This document shows, in pieces, positions 1 to 5,622 of a stretch of 15,028 bases of DNA. Every line of letters begins with the position of its first letter. Position 1 is the stretch's first letter. The DNA is from Sulfuriflexus sp032250955. GTDB lineage: Bacteria > Pseudomonadota > Gammaproteobacteria > AKS1. The stretch lies in contig NZ_JAVVES010000060.1 in NCBI RefSeq assembly GCF_032250955.1, positions 1-15,028 on the forward strand, read 5' to 3'. The position numbers and the translations under genes are program-made. Below the pieces are notes generated by a model. The model was not told where the DNA came from and ran no database searches. It saw only the letters and a program-made list of their open reading frames with translations.

Positions 1-1
1 G

Positions 2-307
2 TGGACCAAAGGGCAGAAACCAGAAGAAAGAGCTGATTATCCGGTCGTGGTAAGGTGGCCACCGGCGACAGCAACGGAGACAGCCATGACCAAGCCAGTG
101 ATCAGCAAAGACCAGTTCATCGATATCTGTAACGAGCGGCTCAGAGAGCACGATATGTACGAGGAGGGCATGCTGTTCATGGTCTCCCCAGAGGGCAGCA
201 CCGAGCCCTCAGGGTACACCTGGCCAACGCGAGGACAGGCCGGAGATAAGCCGGCCTTGTTTACTAATATCGCCACATCAGTGCGCGAGGACTACGAAGT
301 CACTTAA
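2..307 (+). CDS. Small hypothetical protein, possibly the 3' end of a longer gene
   Basis: The frame is open from base 2, so this may be the tail of a gene that begins outside the window. If it is complete, possible starts are GTG at 47 (86 aa) or ATG at 86 (73 aa, beginning MTKPVISKDQFIDICNERL). I do not recognise the family. The protein is acidic and soluble-looking, with a helix-like stretch (DQFIDICNERLREHDMYEEG) and no membrane segment or signal peptide. It ends 14 bases before the first of three spaced TGTCGCAAAT-type repeats. It could therefore be a passenger or the last gene of a mobile element whose end lies at about 320-395, but that is inference from position only. Confidence 0.4.
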   Translation, partial: WTKGQKPEERADYPVVVRWPPATATETAMTKPVISKDQFIDICNERLREHDMYEEGMLFMVSPEGSTEPSGYTWPTRGQAGDKPALFTNIATSVREDYEVT

Positions 308-320
308 ACAGCCCCAACGG

Positions 321-394
321 CGTCGCAAATTGGGCGTAAATTGGGGCTGAATTGGTGTCGCAAATCTGGCGTGAAGGTGTCGCAAATCTGGCGT
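321..394 (+). repeat. Three spaced direct repeats, possible transposon end
   Basis: Two perfect 19-bp copies of GGTGTCGCAAATCTGGCGT lie at 354-372 and 376-394. A degenerate copy, CGTCGCAAATTGGGCGT, lies at 321-337. The two perfect copies repeat at a 22-bp period, about two helical turns, as expected for a protein that binds side by side on one face of DNA. Several spaced copies of a TGT-starting motif are typical of transposase-binding ends in the Tn7/Tn5053 (TniA) and IS21 groups. No transposase is visible in the window, and I cannot tell on which side the element body lies. Confidence 0.5.
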
Positions 395-493
395 CGCGCT
401 ACAGGACACCCTACGATTTGTTCTTTCATTCAGTTATCACTGAATAAAAGAATCCCCTCACTGCTCAGAAATCTCCGGCACGCGCAGAACTCA

Positions 494-553
494 CCCGTTT
501 GCTTAACGGCTTAATGCAACCTGCGCTTCGCTGCGGTTGCGCCTACAAACGGG
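494..553. repeat. Long imperfect inverted repeat with nested hairpin
   Basis: CCCGTTTG (494-501) pairs with CAAACGGG (546-553). Inside it, CAACC (517-521) pairs with GGTTG (535-539), continued by GC/GC pairs around a TTC loop with a bulged T on each side. Read on the minus strand, the core runs GTAGGCGCAACC...GGTTGCA, the style of the palindromic intergenic repeats common in GC-rich proteobacteria. It shares the GTAGG...GCGAAGC design with the repeat at 2592-2633. The rest of the 308-654 gap holds the spaced repeats at 321-394 and AT-rich sequence with no convincing gene. Confidence 0.5.
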
Positions 554-654
554 GTCGACTGCACGTGACCATCCGGAAATTTCCTGCGCGGCTCGGCTGC
601 ATCGAAGGGAGTTAAAAACCCACTTAATCAATCGCTCTACCCGCCCTCTTGATT

Positions 655-1575
655 TCAAATTTCATCTATCTCGATATCACTATACTCTGGAAGTATGTCC
701 TTTAATCTTTCTTTATATCCTTTCGCAACATAAATTTTCTTCAATGAAGAATGATCAAAAACCACGTTCCCTAACCTTCTCCATTCTCTTTCCATATAAT
801 AGTTTTCTCGATCTGTCTCAGAAAGTGATACATCGTATGGTTTTATAAATGCTAAAAAGTCTTTTTGAAAACAACTTTTGAGAGTGCTCAGTAGTTCATC
901 TTCCTCAGGAACATTTCCAATTTTACGTGGTGTTGTTTTTTGTTCGTAACATCCTAGTGAGCATCTATATATTCCCTCTATATCTTGTAATAATTTTTTC
1001 CCATATACTGTTAGGATATCTTGTTTCGACCATGGCACATACATAATAGGCCTACACCCATAACTTGCCAGATAGTATTTATCTATACCCACACCAAATC
1101 GACCATACTTCTCTGTATGAATACCCAATGAACCACGAGGGATGTCACAAAAACATACGATCTCTGGTGCAATTAATCCTTCATCCAGTAAAGACTTCTC
1201 AGGATCTATCGTTAATCTAGTCTCTCCCCAACCTGGTATATGAGGCCAATAAGATACACATTTATTTGATAGAACATCTACAAGAGTTCTGAAATTTTTT
1301 TCATTATCCAGAGGGGTTTTCCATCCGACAAAATGGGAAAGCTCCTCCGAAGTATAGTCTTCATCAATAAAGTTTATTATTTTAAGTTTTACGTAAATCC
1401 TGTCAGACGCTATTACACTAATTACAATCAATCCAATTAAGATGCTGGGGTTTGGCCCAATAATTTCATCAACGTTTATAAAATCCAGGATGTATGACCA
1501 GAAAACAGAGGAAACTAATGCTGATACACTAGCAAGAAGTATTCGATTTGCTATAGTGACGTCTTTGTCATTCAT
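655..1575 (-). CDS. Membrane-anchored AbiGi-like protein (candidate phage defence)
   Basis: The protein has 306 aa counted from the ATG at 1575. A longer frame exists to 1665, but its extra residues overlap the 3' end of folK and look like an out-of-frame shadow, so I chose the internal ATG, 10 bases past the folK stop. Two hydrophobic segments at about residues 12-33 and 45-59 suggest two membrane helices near the N-terminus. The remainder is a cytoplasmic-type domain with PEIVCFCDIP (about 137-146), KYGRFGVGI (156-164) and a late YMEREWR motif. To my recollection these match the AbiGi family, annotated as the antitoxin side of AbiG abortive-infection systems. No AbiGii-like toxin partner is next to it. 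The gene is clearly more AT-rich than its folate neighbours, which suggests horizontal acquisition. The family call is moderate; the molecular role is unknown. Confidence 0.6.
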   Translation of the reverse strand: MNDKDVTIANRILLASVSALVSSVFWSYILDFINVDEIIGPNPSILIGLIVISVIASDRIYVKLKIINFIDEDYTSEELSHFVGWKTPLDNEKNFRTLVDVLSNKCVSYWPHIPGWGETRLTIDPEKSLLDEGLIAPEIVCFCDIPRGSLGIHTEKYGRFGVGIDKYYLASYGCRPIMYVPWSKQDILTVYGKKLLQDIEGIYRCSLGCYEQKTTPRKIGNVPEEDELLSTLKSCFQKDFLAFIKPYDVSLSETDRENYYMEREWRRLGNVVFDHSSLKKIYVAKGYKERLKDILPEYSDIEIDEI

Positions 1576-1585
1576 CAATCCGCAA

Positions 1586-2068
1586 TCAGAAATCCAGATC
1601 CGCCGCCCACAAATTCTGATCTCCCTTATCAAACCTCTCCCACATATCAATAAACGTATCACCACTTACCGGATGCCGCATGTCAGGCGCCAGCTCACTC
1701 AAGGGCAACAAGACAAAGGCATAGGTCTCGATCTCGTTGCGAGGAATATTCATGCTCTCATCGACCAGGTCATCATAAAGCAGCATATCGATATCGAGGG
1801 TCCGCGCCATCATCCTGTCGTGATTACGGCGACGACCATGTGCATCTTCGATCTCGTCCATGAGTTCACTGATCACGTCGACACTTTCTTCGGCGGTGAA
1901 GGCGACGACCAGGTTTAAAAAGTTATCTCCCTGAAAACCGACGGCCTCGCTTTCATAAACAGTGGAAACCACGAGATCGGAATACAGTTCGCGCAAGGTC
2001 TCGATTGCCGAGCGGATGTTTTCTTCGGCGTCGATGTTACTGCCGAGACCGAGGAAGACACGGGCCAT
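1586..2068 (-). CDS. folK: 2-amino-4-hydroxy-6-hydroxymethyldihydropteridine diphosphokinase (HPPK)
   Basis: The protein has 160 aa, the usual HPPK length. It transfers pyrophosphate from ATP to 6-hydroxymethyl-7,8-dihydropterin, the step after FolB in folate synthesis, in the cytoplasm. Visible motifs are the N-terminal GLGSN (residues 7-11), the Gly-Phe-Gln segment near 44-46, and RTLDIDMLLY with Asp92 and Asp94 as the likely Mg ligands. The ATG lies 2 bases after the folB stop, so the two genes are probably translationally coupled. The usual HP-R-...-R-x-FVL stretch near residue 115 reads IPRNEIETYAFVLLPL here, so some substrate-loop residues differ. It could be a divergent folB-linked paralogue rather than the only FolK of the cell. 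Confidence 0.88.
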   Translation of the reverse strand: MARVFLGLGSNIDAEENIRSAIETLRELYSDLVVSTVYESEAVGFQGDNFLNLVVAFTAEESVDVISELMDEIEDAHGRRRNHDRMMARTLDIDMLLYDDLVDESMNIPRNEIETYAFVLLPLSELAPDMRHPVSGDTFIDMWERFDKGDQNLWAADLDF

Positions 2069-2070
2069 AG

Positions 2071-2427
2071 CTAGTCCTTGTTACCGCGTTCGATGATCAC
2101 GCCGACATCACGTGCGCCACGGACGGCACCTTGCTTGTTTATACGTACCCGGACCCAGGGGACCGGGAATTCTTCGAGGATGATCTCCGCGATGCGTTCG
2201 GCGAGGGTTTCGACGAGCTGGAACTCGGCGTCCTCGACAAAGGCAATAATATGTTTTGCTACTGACTTGTAATCGAGGGTGTCATCAATGTGGTCACTGC
2301 TGGCAGCCTTGCGGATATCGGCGCCCATGTCCAGATCAATCACCACCGTCTGGTGGATGCGGCGTTCCCAGTCGAAGATGCCGATAACGGTATCGACTTT
2401 GAGGTTATGCAGGAAAATAATGTCCAT
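2071..2427 (-). CDS. folB: Dihydroneopterin aldolase
   Basis: The protein has 118 aa counted from the ATG at 2427. An upstream in-frame start would add 15 residues (to 2472), but MDIIFLHNLKVDTVIG matches the normal FolB N-terminus. FolB cleaves 7,8-dihydroneopterin to 6-hydroxymethyl-7,8-dihydropterin and glycolaldehyde; the enzyme is an oligomeric tunnel-fold protein. Visible motifs are VIGIFDWER near the start, the central TLDYKSVA, LVETLAERIA, and NKQGAVRGARDVGV near the C-terminus, which carries the catalytic-region lysine. FolK follows after 2 bases and uses the FolB product. The ribosome-binding site is weak. Confidence 0.93.
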   Translation of the reverse strand: MDIIFLHNLKVDTVIGIFDWERRIHQTVVIDLDMGADIRKAASSDHIDDTLDYKSVAKHIIAFVEDAEFQLVETLAERIAEIILEEFPVPWVRVRINKQGAVRGARDVGVIIERGNKD

Positions 2428-2543
2428 AGTGTCTTGGTTTACTGATTCTCTAACGTGCGCGCACTGTAGCATATTTTTGGCTCATAGAACCCCTTCCGGC
2501 TTCATCATGAGTAACCTAACCTTCCTTCCGAAGGTTCAGGGAA

Positions 2544-2574
2544 ATTGATGATTTAGGAATGATGATTGATGAAT
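2544..2574 (-). repeat. 30-bp repeat, copy 1 (inverted)
   Basis: The complement of this stretch is identical over 30 bp to 2729-2758 and over 31 bp to 3471-3501. The core is TCATCATTCCTAAATCATC. It lies upstream of folB and forms an inverted pair with copy 2, enclosing about 215 bp between folB and plsY. Confidence 0.8.
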
Positions 2575-2591
2575 GCAAGAGCATAAAGTGC

Positions 2592-2633
2592 GTAGGTCAG
2601 ATTAGGAACCGAAGCTGACGTAATCCGTCCTAC
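2592..2633. repeat. Palindromic intergenic repeat (REP-like)
   Basis: GTAGG (2592-2596) pairs with CCTAC (2629-2633), and GATTA (2600-2604) pairs with TAATC (2621-2625), around an AACCGAAGCTGACG centre. Sequences of the form GTAGGNCGGATTAGCG...GCGTAATCCG...CCTAC are widespread intergenic hairpins in proteobacterial genomes. It sits in the 376-bp folB/plsY spacer (2428-2803), which otherwise holds only the repeats listed here and the two divergent promoter regions. Confidence 0.6.
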
Positions 2634-2694
2634 AACTTAATGCACCTCGAAGAGGTTCTAAGTGCAGGCTGGTGTTCAGTAACAGTGGCACTGG

Positions 2695-2714
2695 ATTCCG
2701 GCCTTCGCCGGAAT
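2695..2714. repeat. Short perfect hairpin repeat
   Basis: ATTCCGGC (2695-2702) and GCCGGAAT (2707-2714) form an 8-bp perfect stem around CTTC. With its flanks (CTGG before, GACG after) it has the form of a very common dispersed repeat that yields spurious LDSGLRRNDD-type ORFs. It is not part of a gene. Confidence 0.65.
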
Positions 2715-2728
2715 GACGATCTTTTTCG

Positions 2729-2758
2729 TTCATCAATCATCATTCCTAAATCATCAAT
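2729..2758 (+). repeat. 30-bp repeat, copy 2
   Basis: It is identical over 30 bp to 3471-3501 and to the complement of 2544-2574. It begins TTCATCAATCATC and ends AAATCATCAAT. It lies 45 bases upstream of the plsY start codon, so it may overlap the plsY promoter region. Confidence 0.8.
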
Positions 2759-2803
2759 CCAATTAGGCTTGACCATAAGTGCTGCAACGTTTCCAATAGC
2801 GGC

Positions 2804-3427
2804 ATGCAAATTCTCGACTACAGCCTCATCATCGCCGGATATTTATTTGGTTCTATCTCCAGTGCGATCATCGTCTGCAAGCTCATGCGCCTGCCCGACC
2901 CGCGTACGCTGGGCTCTAACAATCCGGGCGCCACCAACGTCTTGCGCTTCGGCGGTAAAAAGGCCGCCGCGATTGTCCTGATCGGGGATATGGTCAAGGG
3001 TGTCATCCCGGTGCTGGCCGCGCGCCTGCTTGGCACCGAGGCCCTGGTTCTGGCGGCGGTCGGCTTTGCCGCCTTTATCGGCCACCTGTATCCGGTGTTT
3101 TTCAATTTTCGCGGCGGCAAGGGTGTCGCCACCGCCTTCGGCGTGTTTGCGGCGCTGAGCTGGCAGGTCGGTCTGGCCGTGGCCGGGACCTGGCTGGTCG
3201 TTGCCAAGGTCTTCAGGATATCTTCCCTGGCCGCCCTCATTGCTGCCATGCTGGCACCGCTTTATATCTGGTGGCTGACGGCGGAAGGACACTGGCTGGG
3301 CATGAGCATTGCTATGAGTGTCATCCTCATCTGGCGGCACCGCAGCAACATCCAGAACCTGCTCAGCGGCAAGGAAGGCAGTATCGGCAAGGGCACTGAT
3401 GACAACGTACCAACGGATATAGAATAG
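2804..3427 (+). CDS. plsY: Glycerol-3-phosphate acyltransferase (acyl-phosphate dependent)
   Basis: The protein has 207 aa, normal for PlsY. It moves the acyl chain from acyl-phosphate to glycerol-3-phosphate to make lysophosphatidic acid, the first membrane-phospholipid step, in the inner membrane. The sequence shows several hydrophobic helices and the three conserved loops: GSNNPGATNVLR (about 37-48) after DPR, GHLYPVFFNFRGGKGVAT (about 93-110), and RHRSNIQNLLSGKE near the C-terminus. The start at 2804 places GYLFGSISSAII in the first helix, as in the family. It is divergent from folB and convergent with tsaD. The ribosome-binding site is weak. Confidence 0.95.
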   Translation: MQILDYSLIIAGYLFGSISSAIIVCKLMRLPDPRTLGSNNPGATNVLRFGGKKAAAIVLIGDMVKGVIPVLAARLLGTEALVLAAVGFAAFIGHLYPVFFNFRGGKGVATAFGVFAALSWQVGLAVAGTWLVVAKVFRISSLAALIAAMLAPLYIWWLTAEGHWLGMSIAMSVILIWRHRSNIQNLLSGKEGSIGKGTDDNVPTDIE

Positions 3428-3434
3428 TCTGATT

Positions 3435-3501
3435 GATGATTGATGATTGCGGATCGATGATTTTTCATTCATTCATCAATCATCATTCCTAAATCATCAA
3501 T
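3435..3501. repeat. Hairpin spacer with 31-bp repeat copy 3
   Basis: GATGATTGATGA (3435-3446) and TCATCAATCATC (3473-3484) form a 12-bp perfect stem. The right arm is part of the third copy of the 31-bp repeat (3471-3501). It lies between the convergent ends of plsY and tsaD, so it could act as a two-way transcription terminator, although there is no clean T tract. The TGATTGCGGAT stretch near 3441-3453 recurs, on the minus strand, just before the start of the AbiGi-like gene (about 1575-1590). Confidence 0.6.
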
Positions 3502-3507
3502 TCTGCC

Positions 3508-4521
3508 CTACGGCGCAACGAGTTCCTCGAGAGACCACCGCGGCTGGGCATGAAAGCCTGCACTGCCGCGCTCTCCGGCCTGCAGGCGCAGATAACCGGC
3601 ATAGGCGATCATGGCGCCGTTGTCGGTGCAGAATTCCAGCCGCGGATAGAACACCTTGGCCTGTTCTTCTTTCACCAGCTGTTGCATGCGCTCGCGCAGG
3701 GCGGTGTTGGCGCTGACCCCGCCGGCCAGTACGAGCTGTTTCACGCCGGTCTCGCGCAGGGCGCGCCGGCACTTGATGGCCAGCGTATCGACCACCGCGT
3801 CCTGGAAGGCCCGCGCGATATCGGCCTTGGCCCGCGCATCCTGGGTACTCGTTTGCCAGGTATTCAGGGCAAAGGTCTTCAGGCCGCTGAAACTGAATTG
3901 CAGGCCGGGTCGGTCGGTCATCGGCCGCGGGAATCTGTATTTGTCCGGGTCACCGTCCACGGCGAGTTTTTGCACCGCCGGCCCGCCCGGGTAGCCCAGG
4001 TCGAGCAGCTTGGCGGTCTTGTCGAAGGCCTCGCCGACGGCGTCATCGAGGGTGTCACCGAGGATCCGGTACTGGCCCACGCCCTCGACCTGCACCAGCA
4101 TGCTGTGACCACCGGACACCAGCAGGGCGATAAACGGGAATTCCGGCGGATTCTCCTCGAGCATCGGCGCGAGCAGGTGACCTTCCATGTGGTGCACGCC
4201 GACATGCGGCACGCCCCAGCTCCAGGCCAGGGTCCGCCCGACTGCGGCGCCGACCAGCAGCGCGCCGACCAGCCCCGGGCCCTCGGTGTAAGCCACGGCG
4301 TCAATCTCGCGGCGGCTCAGCCCGGCCCTGGCCATGACCTCATCGAGCAGGGGCACGATCTTGCGGACATGGTCGCGCGAGGCCAGCTCCGGCACGACAC
4401 CGCCATAATCGGCATGCAGTTCCACCTGGCTATATAAGGCATGGGCGAGCAGGCCCCGATCGCTGTCATAAACGGCGACCCCGGTCTCATCACAGGAGGT
4501 TTCGATTCCCAATACACGCAT
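3508..4521 (-). CDS. tsaD: tRNA N6-adenosine threonylcarbamoyltransferase
   Basis: The protein has 337 aa counted from the ATG at 4521. Upstream in-frame starts exist, the longest to 4611, but MRVLGIETSCDETG is the standard N-terminus. TsaD transfers the threonylcarbamoyl group from threonylcarbamoyl-AMP to A37 of tRNAs that read ANN codons, acting with TsaB and TsaE. ASKHA-fold motifs are visible: ETSCDETG (7-14); HHMEGH (about 110-115), the metal-binding histidines; LLVSGGHS (about 132-139); GGPAVQKLA; LAGGVSANTALR; and CTDNGAMIAYAG with the metal-binding Asp. It is divergent from rpsU, as in many gammaproteobacteria. Confidence 0.96.
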   Translation of the reverse strand: MRVLGIETSCDETGVAVYDSDRGLLAHALYSQVELHADYGGVVPELASRDHVRKIVPLLDEVMARAGLSRREIDAVAYTEGPGLVGALLVGAAVGRTLAWSWGVPHVGVHHMEGHLLAPMLEENPPEFPFIALLVSGGHSMLVQVEGVGQYRILGDTLDDAVGEAFDKTAKLLDLGYPGGPAVQKLAVDGDPDKYRFPRPMTDRPGLQFSFSGLKTFALNTWQTSTQDARAKADIARAFQDAVVDTLAIKCRRALRETGVKQLVLAGGVSANTALRERMQQLVKEEQAKVFYPRLEFCTDNGAMIAYAGYLRLQAGERGSAGFHAQPRWSLEELVAP

Positions 4522-4644
4522 ATCGGGCGGCATTTTAGCAGACCGGCGGCCGGGCGCGCGGCCTGTCTGCAAAAAGTACCGGATAATTTTGCATTTTGGC
4601 GCGTAAATCATTAAGATCTCGCACCCTTGGCAGTCTGTCTCAGA

Positions 4645-4671
4645 TTGGCCGTCGGGATACCCGGGTATAAC
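4645..4671 (+). promoter_or_regulatory. Probable rpsU operon promoter with a 12-bp palindrome
   Basis: TATAAC (4666-4671) is a good -10 box. TTGGCC (4645-4650) is a possible -35 box with 15-bp spacing, which is short. A perfect palindrome, ATACCCGGGTAT (4657-4668), overlaps the -10 box and could be an operator or chance. The rpsU start is 25 bases downstream of the -10, preceded by AAGG as a ribosome-binding site. Confidence 0.45.
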
Positions 4672-4695
4672 GAGTTAATTTTTAAGGTTTAATCA

Positions 4696-4911
4696 ATGCC
4701 ATCAGTCAAAGTTAGAGAGAACGAACCCTTCGACGTAGCCCTGCGTCGCTTCAAACGCTCCTGCGAAAAATCCGGCGTACTTGCCGAAGTCCGTCGCCGC
4801 GAAGCCTATGAGAAGCCGACCACCGTGCGTAAGCGTAAGGCTGCTGCTGCTGTCAAGCGCAACCAGAAGAAGGTTTCGCGCCAGATCCAGCATCGCGTTC
4901 GCCTGTACTGA
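4696..4911 (+). CDS. rpsU: 30S ribosomal protein bS21
   Basis: The protein has 71 aa, the exact usual length. It begins MPSVKVRENEPFDVALRRFK and is strongly basic, with a Lys/Arg-rich C-terminal half ending RVRLY, all typical of bS21. It sits on the small-subunit platform near the anti-Shine-Dalgarno end of 16S rRNA and aids translation initiation. It is the first gene of the macromolecular-synthesis cluster; yqeY follows after a 53-base gap. AAGG about 9 bases before the ATG is the likely ribosome-binding site. Confidence 0.97.
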   Translation: MPSVKVRENEPFDVALRRFKRSCEKSGVLAEVRRREAYEKPTTVRKRKAAAAVKRNQKKVSRQIQHRVRLY

Positions 4912-4964
4912 TACAGGATTTTGCTTCACGTCCCGACCTGGTCAGGACCGTTAAGCAAAACAGA

Positions 4965-5411
4965 ATGAGCGACCTCAAAGAGCAAATCACGTCGGCCATG
5001 AAGACCGCCATGCGCGAGAAAGACAAGCCGCGCCTCGGTGTCATTCGCCTTATGCTGGCGGCTATCAAGCAGATCGAGATCGATGAGCGCAAAGAGCTCG
5101 ACGATACCGAAACGCTGGCCGTCCTCGACAAAATGCTCAAGCAACGCCGCGAAAGCATCAAGCAATACGAGGCCGCCGCTCGCCAGGACCTGCTCGAGCA
5201 GGAGCAATATGAAGTCGGTGTCATCCAGGACTTTATGCCCGCCCAGCTCGATGAGGCTGAAATCGACAGCATTATCGATGCAGCCATTGCCGAGACCGGT
5301 GCCAGTTCCATGAAGGAAATGGGCAAGGTTATGGGCATTATCCGCCCCCGGCTGCAGGGTCGCGCCGACATGGGCGCCGTCAGCGGCAAGATCAAGGCCC
5401 GCCTCGGCTAG
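4965..5411 (+). CDS. yqeY: GatB/YqeY domain protein
   Basis: The protein has 148 aa, normal for the YqeY family. The sequence starts MSDLKEQITSAMKTAMREKD and has the typical RLGVIRLMLAAIKQIEID segment, KQRRESIKQYEAA, FMPAQLDEAEI and a C-terminal GKVMGIIRPRLQGRADMGAVS. The C-terminal part resembles the tail domain of GatB, the amidotransferase subunit that binds tRNA. The exact cellular role of free-standing YqeY is not settled. It lies between rpsU and dnaG, as in Pseudomonas. There is no strong ribosome-binding site before the ATG. Confidence 0.93.
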   Translation: MSDLKEQITSAMKTAMREKDKPRLGVIRLMLAAIKQIEIDERKELDDTETLAVLDKMLKQRRESIKQYEAAARQDLLEQEQYEVGVIQDFMPAQLDEAEIDSIIDAAIAETGASSMKEMGKVMGIIRPRLQGRADMGAVSGKIKARLG

Positions 5412-5422
5412 GAGCCTGTCCA

Positions 5423-5490
5423 GCCGCCAACCCTCTGCGGCGGTTAAACTTTCTCAAAACACGGGTTTACCCGCGCGTAAGCGCTGCTTT
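5423..5490 (+). terminator. Tandem hairpins between yqeY and dnaG, possible attenuating terminator
   Basis: CCGCC (5424-5428) pairs with GGCGG (5439-5443). CGGG (5462-5465) pairs with CCCG (5470-5473). GCGC (5473-5476) pairs with GCGC (5481-5484) around a GTAA loop and is followed by CTGCTTTT. In E. coli a partial terminator lies between rpsU and dnaG and lowers dnaG expression; these stems could do the same. The stems are short, so the call is tentative. The rest of 5412-5622 shows no gene, and I see no convincing -35/-10 pair. Confidence 0.35.
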
Positions 5491-5622
5491 TGGAGATTTT
5501 TCCTGGCAATCGGCACACCAGCCGGTCTGCTCAAATCATCTGATCAGTGTTTTTCTGCACCACGCTGCTCCATTACACATCTTATGCTGACTAGTCTGGA
5601 AAGTCGGCTTACACTCTAGGCT

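Noticed and set aside
321..394. CRISPR array
   Set aside because: The spacers are only 3 and 16 bases, there are just three units and no cas genes.
501..617. Possible integron attC site (GCTTAAC at 501, GTTAAAA at 611)
   Set aside because: The right-hand core does not fit GTTRRRY, the inner boxes do not pair as in attC, and there is no integrase or cassette array.
2640..2981. ORF with LDSGLRRNDDLFRSSI
   Set aside because: Translation of the dispersed ATTCCGGC hairpin repeat and of plsY in another frame.
3447..3716. ORFs with NHQSS-type repeats around the plsY/tsaD spacer
   Set aside because: These are translations of the ATCATCAAT-rich repeats and of tsaD antisense, with no ribosome-binding site.
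3550..4437. Long plus-strand ORF (295 aa) opposite tsaD
   Set aside because: Mirror frame of a GC-rich gene; tsaD motifs are complete on the other strand.
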